This document shows positions 19,031 through 28,592 of a stretch of 64,000 nucleotides of DNA, piece by piece. Under the pieces are notes generated by a model. That model was not told the DNA's origin. It saw only the letters and a list, made by a program, of their open reading frames with translations, and made no database searches. The stretch is from the NCBI GenBank assembly GCA_964019335.1, contig OZ025661.1, positions 586,001 to 650,000 of the forward strand, given 5' to 3'. The stretch is from Diplonema japonicum. Lineage: Eukaryota > Euglenozoa > Diplonemea > Diplonemida > Diplonemidae. Position numbers and translations under genes: made by a program. Each line of letters begins with the position of its first letter. Position 1 is the first letter of the stretch.

Positions 19031-21960
19031 TCACTTCAAACCAAGAGAGGTGTTTGAAAGTGATTCGTGAACCACTGGGGGGAACTGGGGGAGGGTGTGG
19101 GGTGTGTCCAGTCTTTTGTCTGGAGTAACCGAGAGGGCCACCACGTGGGCTGAACCTTCCCTTCGGTGCTCCGTTCCCCCTTCCTGGGACAGCCGACCTG
19201 GCTGATTACATTCGGGGCGGTCCCCTCGAGGCTGAACGCAGGGGCGTTCTCTTGCTGCGCCCTGCGCCCTCCCGGCCTTCCCTGTGGCTGCCTCCCGGGA
19301 GGTTGTTTCTTGGCCCATTTGCGTGTCTTGAGCAGACATCAGTGCGAAGAAGATGCCAATCGAGTAGGTGAACACCGGTAGGACGTAGGCCAGGTACAAG
19401 GACCTGAGTGATGCTGCGGAACTGCCCCAGGACGAGCCGGAGAGGAGCCGCAGTATGCGAATTCGTTTGTCGTATCTCTCGATGATGTCGCGGGCATGGG
19501 CACCGAAAGACAAGTCAGCGTCAAGGATGACCCCTAGATACTTGGCCCTATCACGCCTCGCGACGGGGACGGCCGTGGAGAATTCATACACCAGCCCTTT
19601 GGAGACGAGTGCAGAGACGTCGCGTCGTGTCGTGGCCGTGCGGTTAACGGACAGGAGCCTCCTCCCGATCAGGTGAGTAGGTCCCCCGGCGATGAGTCGG
19701 CCCTTGAGCTCCAGCGGCTGGAATTCGAAGCCCGGATGCGTCGCCCCGGTCGAGGGGTAGTAGACGTGGAAGTCGTACGGTTCGCATTTGGGGGTGGGGA
19801 CGTACAGCGTCTTCTCCCTGCTCAACTGCATCCCCCATCGTGTACACCAGTCTTCGACTGCACCCACTACCGCCGTGGCCCTGGCCTCGAGCTCAGTCCT
19901 TGTTGTGGCAGAGACTACTACCGCGACGTCGTCCGCGTAGATCGTGGAGAGCCCAGCCAGACCCTCAAGTTCCCTCGCTAGGTCGTCCACGAAGATGGTG
20001 AACAGCACTGGACCGAGTACAGAACCTTGAGGCACGCCACTCTTGATTTTGTAAGGGGTCCCCTTGACACCCTCCACGACTACCCTCGCTGTTCTGGACG
20101 TTAGGAAGGAGGAAACCCACCTGGTGTAGGCCGTAGGGAAGCGCTTCTGAGACATCTTCTGAATGAGTGCCTCGTGGTTGACCCTGTCGAACGCCTTTGA
20201 GAAGTCAAAGAGTATGGTGAGGCATGCCTCCTTAACTTCGGCGTTCCTTTTTATCGTCACATGCTGCACGATGGCGGCAACCTGCTCCTCGGTGGACCTC
20301 CCTTTCCTGAAGCCAGCCTGGGCGGGGTGAAGTCCCTCTACCATCGTTGTCGGGGAGTCAAGTAGATACGTCACGCGGGCCTCGACCATCCTTTCCATGA
20401 GCTTGCCGAGGCAGCTCGTCAGGCTGATGGGGTGGTAGGACTCAATCTTCGTGGGGTCTTTGCCCGGCTTCGGGATCGGGACGACTAGTGCCAGTTTCCA
20501 CGTGTCCGGAACTTGCCCGCTCGCCCAGGAGAGATTGAACAGCTGTAGAACGATTCTCAGGGATTCCCTACCCAGACGCATCAGCATCACGTTGAAGACT
20601 CCATCGTCGCCTGCAGCACTCTTCGTTCTCGTCCTGAGCAGTTGTCTCAGCAGTTCGTCCATCGTGAAGTAGCCCGTTCCGCCCTCGTAGGGTTCCTGCG
20701 TCTGTCCTGTTGTGTCGAGACCAGGGACAGTGTCGTCTCCGCAGATCGTCTCGTAGTAGCGTCCGAGACGATCGGCCCTAGCCTTGTTGCCTGTGAGAAG
20801 AGCGTCGCCGTGTTGAAGGGGGGGCATCGGTGGCCTCCATGACCTGCCGTCGAGCTCCTTGACTGCCTTGAATGCCGCAGGCAAGTTCTTGGAGGAGCTG
20901 AACTTGGAGCAGAGGCTCCTCCATGACTTCTCTTTGGATGCCTTCACCGTCTCGTTGACTGCATTGTTGAGCCCAGCGAGCCCTGCGTGATCTTCGGATT
21001 CCCCCCTGAGGATGGCGTCTCTGAGGGTGTCCCTTTCTTCAAAGGCCGTGTCCAGTTCGCTGTTCCACCATGGCTTCCTCTCGGTGAAACACCCGTGCCG
21101 AGGTATGTGCCTTGTTGCGGCTTCGCTCAGGGCTTCTTGGATCCTCTTGGCGAAGGTCGTGACCTGTTTGCAACCGTCCAGCCCTCGAAGCCTCCCGTCT
21201 ACAAAGTTCTGGAACGCTTCCCAGTCTGCCTTCCGGTAGTTGTACAACTCAGGCGCGTATGCTCTCCTAGTCGGCCTCAGTAGGGGGACCTCGAATTGAA
21301 GGGGTGTGTGGTCAGAGCCCAAGGAACCCAAGTGGCAAGGCGTCCTGGGTTCCCATTTATCCTTGCTGAGGATCAGGTCAAGGACAGACCTGCTCCCTCC
21401 TCTCGTCCACGTGTGGCGGTCCGGTCTGTTCCATAGCACGAAGTTCTTGTTCTCCATCCATTCCCATACGGTCCAGCCCCTGTCGTTAGCTTTCGCAGCA
21501 TGGTCCCAGCTTGAGTGGTGGGCGTTGAAGTCACCGCAGGCGATGTAGTCTTCTTCTTGGGGAAGGTCGGCCAGCTGGAGGGTCTGACCGCCTCTGGGCG
21601 GCAGGTAGAAGTTGCAGATGACCGCTTTGGAACTGTCACACCTGATTTCGACATCGAGCCTTTCCACGTCTTCGGAGACAACACAAACCACCTCGCGAGC
21701 CTGAAGGTCCTTCTTGACCAGGGTGACAAGTCCACCTCCCCTCCCACTGCCAGCCTGGGCGGTTCGGTCCTTCCTGAAGACTTGGTACCCCAGAGCCCGG
21801 AATTCGTCAGCTTGCACCAGCTTCGTTTCCTGAATGGCGATGACGTCCAGTTCCCTCTTTCTCGCTTGGTGAAGCAGCGTCGTCGTTTTGGCACCCCTTA
21901 TCGAGTTACAGTTCCACGTGACAACTCGGAGGGGGCGAAGGGACCCACAGGGCCCATGGC
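19031..21960 (-). CDS. E1 ORF2: AP-endonuclease-like and reverse transcriptase
   Basis: The first start-like codon is a GTG at 21815-21817, but the frame is open upstream and encodes LRVVTWNCNSIRG and ELDVIAIQETKL, the N-terminal motifs of APE-type endonucleases. Further endonuclease motifs are GGGLVTLVKK, CGDFNAHHSSWD and SDHTPL. RT motifs in order are PIPKPGKDP, YHPISLTSCLGKLMER, AGFRKGRST, FDFSKAFDRVNH, GVPQGSVLGPVLFTIFVDDL, the catalytic YADD, and AKYLGVILDADL. After LYLAYVLPVFTYSIGIFF the sequence leaves the family consensus and ends without RNase H. The long open frame suggests fairly recent activity of the family. No ATG start is visible. Confidence 0.85.
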
Positions 21961-22032
21961 TAACACGTTTTGGGGACAGCGACCAGGCGCCGTTTCTTCT
22001 TCCCCGAGGGCGTCTTTGGTGAGCCTGGGGGC

Positions 22033-22515
22033 TTAGCGCTTGTCTGTTTGGACTCCGACGGGCCCCCCTTCAGCAGTATCGCGAGAACCTGCACTGAATT
22101 CGGAGGTCGGGTTCTCCCGCTTGGTCCCGGAGGGGGCGCTGCCCTTTGCCTTGCTGCCCGTGGTCTTCTTCTTTCCCTTCGGGTCGGGTGTGGAGGGTGC
22201 GTTCCTGACCACCTCGGCAGCTGTCCTTCCTTTGGTAGGGGGAGTGGTCTGGTGGGCCTCCTGCTGTTCCTTCTTCTTCTCGGGATGTGCCTTCTCCTTC
22301 TTCGGGAGGGTCCGGACAAAGGCCTCCGGGAAGCTGCCTTTAGCGTGGCACCTCAGGAGCCTGTCCCGTATTGGAAGATCGGGAACGGCGGGGGCTCTGA
22401 GGCGACAACCTGCAGGAACATGACCTTTTTGCCGTCGACCCTGGCGTACCTCCTGCCCACCACCCTGGCATTCCAGCCCATGTCCTTCGGGATCACGTCC
22501 GCTTCCTCCTGGCAG
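22033..22515 (-). pseudogene. E1 ORF1 remnant
   Basis: From the 5' junction one frame reads EEADVIPKDMGWNARVVGRR and VMFLQVVASEPPPFPIFQYG, then stops. A second frame reads RDRLLRCHAKGSFPEAF and a Lys/Pro/Thr-rich tail ending TAA at 22033. So it is the C-terminal half of an ORF1 (Gag-like) protein with one frameshift. No complete zinc knuckle remains. The 5' truncation point coincides with the target-site duplication. Confidence 0.55.
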
Positions 22516-22524
22516 ACGTGCTAT
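22516..22524 (-). repeat. Target-site duplication of E1, 5' copy (partial tRNA-Val start)
   Basis: Minus-strand ATAGCACGT, a 6-base stub of tRNA-Val preceded by the original -1 to -3 bases. Its upstream neighbour, AAAAAACCCA, is the target duplication of E2, so both elements hit the same tRNA upstream region. Confidence 0.8.
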
Positions 22525-22533
22525 GGGTTTTTT
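22524..22533 (-). repeat. Target-site duplication of element E2, 3' copy
   Basis: Plus-strand TGGGTTTTTT, identical to 25901-25910. On the tRNA-Val strand it is AAAAAACCCA, positions -12 to -3 of the tRNA stub. Confidence 0.8.
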
Positions 22534-25500
22534 TTAATAATAATAATAAATGTACCACTGTCGTGCGAAGCTATAGGCTGGGGGGGAGGGATAGGCGCAG
22601 GAGGCCTGAAGGGCCTCCTGCAAGTGAAAGGGGGAACAAGAGGGGTTGACAAAATCTTTTGTAAAAGTTTAAAGAAAACCCTCCCACAACTATCCATACG
22701 TACCGAGGCGGGAGGTGGGCAGGCCCGGGGGCTCCCAGCGTTCTCAACTGTGCCCACCTTCAACGTCCCTCGGCATCTCACCAGCCCGCATCGCACAACA
22801 GCACCCTTTGGCCGAACCTCCGGGATTTCAAGGGGTGGGGTACCTCGTCAGTGCTCATAGGCACACCGGCACGGAGGCATCCCCTTCAGCCGGTTTTGTT
22901 GGGCTGTGGAGCCTTTGGAAAATAAAAATGTAAAGAAAACATAACCAGAGAGGAAGAAAGAAGTTGGGGTGCACGACAGGGCAAAAAAAAGGGAAGACAT
23001 GGGGGATGAGAGTACTATTACTAAAAAAGTTTAAATCTACTTCTACTTCTTGCCGGCCCGGCACAGCACGCCTCGCACCCAGCAGCACACGCCACACAGA
23101 CAGACTAGAGCACCTCCACCGCAACCAGTTCTCTTCCAGTGTCCCCGTGCACCCCACCGTCGATCCGTTTGTCTGTACCCAGTTCGGCTACCGATCTGTC
23201 TGGCCTTCCAGTTGCGACAGGGCGGTCATTGCCTGAAGGGCGCCGGGATCAACACTGTGGCCTCCACTTCGCGCGAGACCGGTCTCAGCCTCACGTCTCT
23301 CGGATGGGGTACGCTGGAACACTGGGCGACGCCGCCGCACGCATCACACCACAACACAGCGGAACCAGCACAAACAAACCGTACGCCACTCACCAGCGAC
23401 ACCAGCCACAACCCACCGCTCCTGTTCACCCCACCGTTGTCCGAGTACCTGTACCCAGTTAGCCTGTGTCCTGACTGGCCTTTCAGTTGGGGCAGGACTG
23501 ACAACGCTACAAGGGCGCCGGGAACAACCTGTGGCCTCCACTGTGCGCGAGATCGGTTTCAGCCTCTCGACGCTGGTGGAATGAACAGGAACGGTGGGTG
23601 TCACCGCCGCTGGTGGGCGAAGACCAGTTCTTCTGCAATCAGATGGAGCTGTGGACTCCGCCAACCCGTGCACCTGTTTGGAACAGCCGAAGAGGGCTGA
23701 ATTACTTTAATTCCAAGCCGCGTAGACCTACGTGGCTCGGACGGGGACCTTGACCCCAGTTCGTCGTTTTTCTCAACTGGGACCTCTGGTGACCGGAACT
23801 GGCCCCGGTCGCCCCCTCGAGAGGGATTTGCTCCATTGAGCGAAACATGAAAGGGTGAGAGTAAAATCTCTCAAAATCAAAAGGGGAAGCGAGTGTGCGT
23901 GTGCGCATGGGGATGATAGGGGAAGCATTTGCTCTCCCCGCTGCACTCCGGCTGGCGGGGGGAGGGGATGGCCGTACCACACTCGTTCGTGCGAAGATGA
24001 GAGGACTCATCTGGGCAACTTCAGAGTAGGCCGGGCCATCCGTTTTTGACTACAATGTCAGGGCACACGATAACAAGAGGATGTTAATTTTAAAAATTTA
24101 AAAGTTTAAAGGGGGACGGGCATACTGGTAAGAGAAAGGCCAGACGCCGGATGATGATAAAGAAAAGGATGAGAGGGAGTGGAAGAGAGGGGAAGGGAAC
24201 GTAAGCACTAAAAGAATTGAAATGTTGATCTCACCCTACTCACTTCAGCGCAACACGGGGGCCGCAGGGCCGGCGTCAAGGGAGACAGCCGGCGGGATGA
24301 GCGAAGGGGCAGCGGTACCAAAGAAGAGAGCGGAGTGCCCTACCCTCAGCCGCGAGATGACCGTCTCCGCTAGCCTGGGGAGGGACTGGGGGAAGCACGC
24401 CGCTCGGAGCCCCGTGGCCCTCGCGTACCTCGGGGCCACCTCCCCGACAATGACCGCAGACCTCTGCTGAATCTGGCGACGGACCAGGGCCCTGACCGAC
24501 CTGTAGTCGAGAGAGGGGCGAGTCAGCTCGCGCTTCGTGCCCTCCCCGGCCAGCCTGTCTGCCGCCTCGTTGCCAGGAACCCCGCAGTGGGACGGCACAA
24601 ACTGGAGAATGACTGGTGCACCTTGTGCACGTGCCGCGGCCACCAGCAGTTCCCAGGTCTCGTGGTCGAGCCTCTCCCTCTGCCGCGAAGGACCTGCCCT
24701 CAGCTGATCAAGGAGAGAGAGCGAGTCGGTACAGATCGACAGCCGGCTGTCTGCCAACGTGGGGTGCTCGCTCCGGAGCGCGGCCACCATGTCCAGAGCC
24801 ACCTTGACAGCCAGACCCTCCGCCCGAAAGGAAGAGCAGAAATTGCTGACGCCGAAGCTCTCGGACACGGGTTCGTGGGGGCGGGGGAGCTGCAAGAAGA
24901 CCCCGGCACCGCCCCTCCACCTCTGGCGGTCCCGTACGACAGAACCATCCGTATAGGCATGGATACCCGGTGGAAGGGCAGCCAGAGCCTCCACGGCCGC
25001 CTTCCGCTTATCCACGTCCGGCGACGAACGCGTGACCCTGCCGGGAAGGGCAGTTCTGAACTCCACCAGGAACGCGTGCCACGGTGCTACTTTGGGCGAG
25101 GCAGTCAGTAGCTCGAAGGTGTCGTACTTCCTGAAGCCTTCCTGCGTCGTCCACCCCTGCAGTCCGCAGCGTCGTAGCGCAAGGATACCCGCACGCAGCC
25201 ACCCATTGCCCATACCGGTCATCCGCTTCTGCTCAAGGACCTCGCGGTGAACCGGGGAGGTCCTCCAGCAGAACGACTTCGCCGTCAACACCGCCGCAGC
25301 TCCATCAGCCATCTGTCGGAGGGGTAGCAGACCTGCCTCAGCAACAACCTTCGCCGTGCCCGAGCCGTGCCAACAACCCGAGATCAGCACCGCCGCTCTC
25401 TGGTGGAGCCCAACAAGCTCCTCCACCCTGCTGTCCCTGAGCCTGGCAAAGTAAACACCCATGCAGTACCGGAGTAGCGGGAGAACGTACGTGAGGTACA

Positions 25501-25900
25501 GAGATCGGAGCGTGGCCTTCTTGCACCCCCAGGTCGTGCCCGACAGGAGCCTTAGTACCCTCAGCCTCTTGTCAGCGCGCCTCAGGACATCCCCCGCATG
25601 CTCGTCAAACGTGAGCCCAGAGTCTACAGTGACCCCAAGATACTTCGCCGACCCACATAGAGGCAAGGGGCGAGCCGCCATGTAACCAATGTCGGACCTC
25701 CGGATGGCGGCGGGAATGTCGAAGGACCGTTTGCCACCCGCCTCCACGACCCGAAAGCCAGACAGCTCACGGACGCCAGACAAGGTCCCACAGGCCCCAA
25801 CCCCAAGATTAAGGACAGGGTCCTGGAAGGCCCCCGGGCAAAGCGGGACACGCGACGAAGAGAAGTAGACATTAAGCCGCTTCTGATAGGGAACGCACAC
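22534..25900 (-). mobile_element. Non-LTR retrotransposon E2 (RT thumb + RNase H), 5' truncated
   Basis: 3367 bp between 10-bp duplications. It starts inside the RT C-terminal region, keeps RNase H, and has a ~1.7-kb 3' UTR ending in TACATTTATTATTATTATT, the same tail as E1. Part of the 3' UTR (near 23700-23880) matches the E3 3' UTR (TTCGCTCAATGGAGCAA; TAATTCAGCCCTCTTCGGCT). Two imperfect tandem units of ~280 bp lie at about 23140-23700. The original target was the upstream flank of tRNA-Val. Confidence 0.85.
24245..25900 (-). CDS. E2 ORF2 fragment: RT C-terminus and RNase H
   Basis: The open frame runs up into tRNA-Leu, but homology begins at the truncation point with VCVPYQKRLNVYFSSS. It includes AKYLGVTVDSGLTFDEH and RVLRLLSGTTWGC. 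RNase H1-type motifs are AYTDGSVV (Asp), SSFRAEGLAV (Glu), ICTDSLSLL (Asp) and PSHCGVPGNEAADRLA (His, Asp). It ends SLDAGPAAPVLR, like E3, but has lost the C-terminal zinc segment between FFG and that tail. RNase H would remove the RNA strand during retrotransposition. Confidence 0.85.
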   Translation of the reverse strand: MCVPYQKRLNVYFSSSRVPLCPGAFQDPVLNLGVGACGTLSGVRELSGFRVVEAGGKRSFDIPAAIRRSDIGYMAARPLPLCGSAKYLGVTVDSGLTFDEHAGDVLRRADKRLRVLRLLSGTTWGCKKATLRSLYLTYVLPLLRYCMGVYFARLRDSRVEELVGLHQRAAVLISGCWHGSGTAKVVAEAGLLPLRQMADGAAAVLTAKSFCWRTSPVHREVLEQKRMTGMGNGWLRAGILALRRCGLQGWTTQEGFRKYDTFELLTASPKVAPWHAFLVEFRTALPGRVTRSSPDVDKRKAAVEALAALPPGIHAYTDGSVVRDRQRWRGGAGVFLQLPRPHEPVSESFGVSNFCSSFRAEGLAVKVALDMVAALRSEHPTLADSRLSICTDSLSLLDQLRAGPSRQRERLDHETWELLVAAARAQGAPVILQFVPSHCGVPGNEAADRLAGEGTKRELTRPSLDYRSVRALVRRQIQQRSAVIVGEVAPRYARATGLRAACFPQSLPRLAETVISRLRVGHSALFFGTAAPSLIPPAVSLDAGPAAPVLR

Positions 25901-25910
25901 TGGGTTTTTT
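25901..25910 (-). repeat. Target-site duplication of E2, 5' copy
   Basis: Exact 10-base match (plus strand TGGGTTTTTT) to 22524-22533, directly flanking the 5' truncation point of E2. Beyond it the original tRNA-Val upstream flank resumes (GGCCCGTGAC...). It includes GAAAATCAAATT, also present upstream of tRNA-Val copy 2. Confidence 0.8.
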
Positions 25911-25997
25911 GGCCCGTGACATAAAACTTTGAAAATCAAATTGCTTAATTGATGGATGTACGATATTCGTAAATTATGAGGCTCGCTGACCCTCATT

Positions 25998-26079
25998 GGC
26001 AAGATGGCCGAGCGGTCTAAGGCGCTACGTTCAGGTCGTAGTCTCTTCGGGGGCGTGGGTTCAAACCCCACTCTTGTCA
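25998..26079 (+). tRNA. tRNA-Leu(CAG), copy 2, inside the USP intron
   Basis: Identical in gene body to 11536-11617, with the conserved 5' flank GGCTCGCTGACCCTCATT and a T-run terminator. It lies ~87 bases from the E2 junction and 30 bases before the USP exon 2 acceptor. Confidence 0.95.
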
Positions 26080-26109
26080 TTTTTTAAACATCACATTTTT
26101 TCCACCCAG

Positions 26110-26237
26110 AGGGAATGTACCACCTGTATGCCATTACAAACCACTATGGCTCCAGTGGAGGGGGACATTACACTGCTTACGCACAAGTAAACAACCGGTG
26201 GAAGGCATTTGACGATTCTTACGTCTCTGAGATGAAG
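26110..26237 (+). CDS. Ubiquitin-specific protease, exon 2 (catalytic His/Asp box)
   Basis: Follows acceptor tccacccag. It encodes [20 protein letters not shown] then [22 protein letters not shown], the USP histidine box. By joining to exon 1 the catalytic His is ~724 and the Asp pair ~739-740. It ends in phase 0 before gtatgt. The final exon(s), normally encoding a YVLFY-like strand, are not certain. A candidate terminal exon after TTTACAG at 26577 encodes RRRLQGK and a stop at 26602, but leaves that strand unexplained. Confidence 0.85.
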
Positions 26238-27430
26238 GTATGTCAATGAGAAATGGGAGAGAAATAACTAGGAGGCCCCGTGTTCGCAAGCTGCGAAGTC
26301 GGCTTATGTACTGTTTTATGAGCTTCATTAAAAAGGGTCTGTGCTAAAGAAAAAGAAAGGAAGAAGAAGAAAAGGAGGTGAAAAATAAAGAATGCACAGA
26401 TTCAAGTGCAGATTTTTTTTTTTTTTTTCAAACCGGCTATTTACACTTTTTCTTCCAAGAAAGAAGCGGGGAAAAAAAAAAAGTGACACCCTGGGCTGCT
26501 TCCTAAAAACAGCAAATTCTTGTACTATTATTCTTTCCCCCCTTTTCTTTTTTACTTCAATTTGTTCCCCTTTACAGAGAAGGCGCCTGCAAGGAAAATG
26601 AAAAAAAAAAGGAAGAAAAAAGGGAAAAGGGAGTAACCGTTCTTCCTAGCAATCTTCCCCTTAAAACACCTTCCCCCCTTTCTTCCAATACCTCTTTCCT
26701 TCTTTCTTTCACCCATGGGGGCGGGTTTTCTATTTTATTTCAGTCAGCCTTTCTTTACCTATTTTCACTTTTCTTTGTTTTTTTTCCATTTCTTGTTAGT
26801 TTTTTTTTTCTCTTTTCTTTTTCTTTCCTTGCTCTCTTTGAGGAGGGGAGTCTTTGTGGTTAGAGAAACTTATTGATTTTTTTTTTTTTTTTTTTTTGGT
26901 CATGTGTAAAATCAAAAGAAGGAGGGTAGAGGAGGAGGGGGAAAAAAAAAACAATATCCGTGTCACTATAAAGACTTTCTTCCCCTTTTTTATTTTTATT
27001 TTTTTGTTCATGTCGCTGGTGGGCACTCCCCATCACAACTCTTATCTACCTTTCACAAAAAAAAGGGGTACTCAACTGGAAACAAAAAGAGGTCTTTCCC
27101 CCCCCCCTCTTTTTTTTTCTTGTATCCCATTCTTCGGTACACATTGCACCCTCATGCACACTGAAATTTTATCGAGTTCCCCCCCCCCTTTTTTTTGGAT
27201 CTCCTGTCGCACATTGCAGGTTTCCCTTCAAAGACACCTTCCCCCCGCCCCCCCCCCCCTCCACTGTACCCTTATTCTTTCCCATCCATTTTTTCTTCTT
27301 CTTATTTGCATTACGTTTACAATCCCCCCCCTCCTCCTCGCCCCACTTATGTTTCTTATTCTTTCTTTTGTTCTTATTTGTTTATATGTAATAACTATAG
27401 CACCTTCGAAGAGGGGGATAAGAACAAGAA
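26238..27430. other. USP 3' region and low-complexity intergenic DNA
   Basis: Poly-A, poly-T and pyrimidine tracts. It contains the possible last USP exon (26578-26601), a copy of the ~50-bp motif (27197-27238), and a pyrimidine-rich run before the next gene. No other gene was recognised. Confidence 0.45.
27197..27238 (+). repeat. ~50-bp CACATACTGCAGGT motif, copy e
   Basis: GGATCTCCTGTCGCACATTG, CAGGTTTCCCTTCAAAGACA, a diverged first-subtype copy, ~190 bases upstream of the next start codon. Confidence 0.6.
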
Positions 27431-27731
27431 ATGGCTGACCACCAAGCGACTGTTGACAAGGAGTGCGAGCAGATGAAAAAGGACATTATGAGACTGGGCA
27501 CCAAGGGTGCTGATGGGAAGTTTATGGTGAAGTTCGGGCCACTCTTTGATGACGAAGCAGGCCAGCAGTACTATGAGGCCATTGTGGGTACTCTCAAGGC
27601 GGCCAAGAAGAAGGGCATCTTGACTTTCGAAGGACAGATGCTGTTAAAGGTACGTAGGAAAAGAGAAGAAAAAAAAAAAACCCCAGGGCGCACACGACGA
27701 TGTTGAGATTAAACTTCTCATTGAGAACTAA
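27431..27731 (+). CDS. Costars domain protein (ABRACL-like)
   Basis: Exons 27431-27649 and 27687-27731 around a 37-nt intron (gtacgt...ccccag). The spliced protein is 87 residues. It reads MRLGTKGADGKFMVKFGPLF, then EAIVGTLKAAKKKGILTFEG, and MLLK joined to GAHDDVEIKLLIEN. It aligns along its length with the Costars/ABRACL family (IKRLGxKxxDGKxxVKFGxLF, LVGTLKAAKRxxIVTYxGELLLQGVHDDVDI). The family influences actin dynamics and cell motility in Dictyostelium and animals. Unspliced, the frame runs into Lys/Arg-rich noise and a stop. Confidence 0.92.
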
Positions 27732-27967
27732 TAAAAAAAAAAATAGTGGTTTTCTTTTTTTTTTTTCTCTCTTTTTTTCCTCCTCTTTCCCATTACTGTT
27801 TTTTTTTTTTTTCTTTTTCCTTTTTCTTTTTTTTTCTTTCTGTTGCACACCCCTTTTACTATAAGGTGTCTTCTTGGTTTTTTTTTTAAGGTTTTCTTCC
27901 ACCCCCCCCCTCTCACACACCCGTTGTTCAAAAAAAAAAGAAGAGAATTTACACTAAAATAAACAAC

Positions 27968-28528
27968 ATGTTCGCAGTTGCATTTGTAGCAGCAACCCTA
28001 GTCGGGTTGGGGGTTGACATCAAAGGGCACAAGTGCGATGCCTGTCTGGTTCTGTGCAGAGAGCTGGAAATTTTAGTGAAGAAGGGAAAACCAGAAGGGG
28101 TGTACACAGAGGTGTGGATAGAAGACATAAAGGAAAGAGCAATAGAGCAAGCCGTAACAGGTTGGACATGGAGCCAAGGTAAGGGAAAGGAAGTGGGGAG
28201 GTACAAGAGCTTCAAGGAGCTGATGGAGCAGTACAGAGACGTACCGGACGCGAAAAGAATGCTGGAGGAGAAATCGACCGCGGGCGCAAGGAGAAAAGAC
28301 ACAAAGAGAATGCTCCTCCTTCAAGGCATTCTCGACGAAGAAGAGGACAGTCTGGAACCCTTCCTCGCTGTCAAACCCCCGCCTTCTCTTTTCAACAAAC
28401 TCTCAAACACCCTGTGCAAGACCCTGTGCAGCACAGAGAGACTCACCGACGATACCTACCCTTCAAAATCCCTCCTAGACATTATTAAAGGCCAGGACAC
28501 AGGTGATGACGATTGGGCCACGTTTTAA
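27968..28528 (+). CDS. Small secreted/ER protein, possibly saposin-like or Canopy-like
   Basis: 186 residues. It begins with a hydrophobic signal-like segment (MFAVAFVAATLVGLGV), then CDACLVLCREL and a long charged helical stretch. A second Cys pair (LCKTLC) lies near the C-terminus. A CxxC-start, mostly helical, ER-entry protein resembles the Canopy/saposin-B-like group, but this is a weak comparison. Intronless, ~65 bases before the RING/BRCT gene start. Confidence 0.55.
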   Translation: MFAVAFVAATLVGLGVDIKGHKCDACLVLCRELEILVKKGKPEGVYTEVWIEDIKERAIEQAVTGWTWSQGKGKEVGRYKSFKELMEQYRDVPDAKRMLEEKSTAGARRKDTKRMLLLQGILDEEEDSLEPFLAVKPPPSLFNKLSNTLCKTLCSTERLTDDTYPSKSLLDIIKGQDTGDDDWATF

Positions 28529-28592
28529 TTTTTTTTATTACCTCTCTTTTTGTTTTCTTCTAACTTTAACTCTACAAGGAGGGAGGGGAAGG

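Larger units (their letters stand above)
18933..22515 (-). mobile_element. Non-LTR retrotransposon E1 (APE endonuclease + RT), 5' truncated, inserted at the tRNA-Val 5' end
   Basis: 3583 bp between 9-bp duplications. It has an ORF1 remnant (22033-22515), an ORF2 with endonuclease and RT (below), a 3' UTR and a 3' tail of TTA repeats (TATTTATTATTATTATT then CCCCAGTGGTTATT). The 3' end abuts the tRNA-Val 5' end in the tRNA's orientation. Compared with E2 and E3 it has lost the RNase H and C-terminal zinc region by internal deletion after YLAYVLPVF. EN-RT-RNase H-zinc architecture recalls the ingi/L1Tc group of trypanosomatids (family knowledge; not tested by phylogeny). Confidence 0.88.
18373..26109 (+). 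other. 7.7-kb intron of the USP gene holding two tRNA genes and two nested retrotransposons
   Basis: Donor gtatgg at 18373 is the window's commonest donor and acceptor tccacccag ends at 26109. The phases agree (A + AG gives Lys705). Contents in order: ~480 bases of mixed sequence, tRNA-Val (minus), element E1 (minus), element E2 (minus), ~87 bases of flank and tRNA-Leu (plus). Removing E1 and E2 with one copy of each target duplication leaves about 0.8 kb, with tRNA-Val and tRNA-Leu head to head ~99 bp apart. Confidence 0.8.

Noticed and set aside
25901-26080. N-terminal extension of the E2 frame through tRNA-Leu
   Set aside because: The extra residues are translated from the antisense strand of a tRNA and host flank, beyond the target-site duplication.
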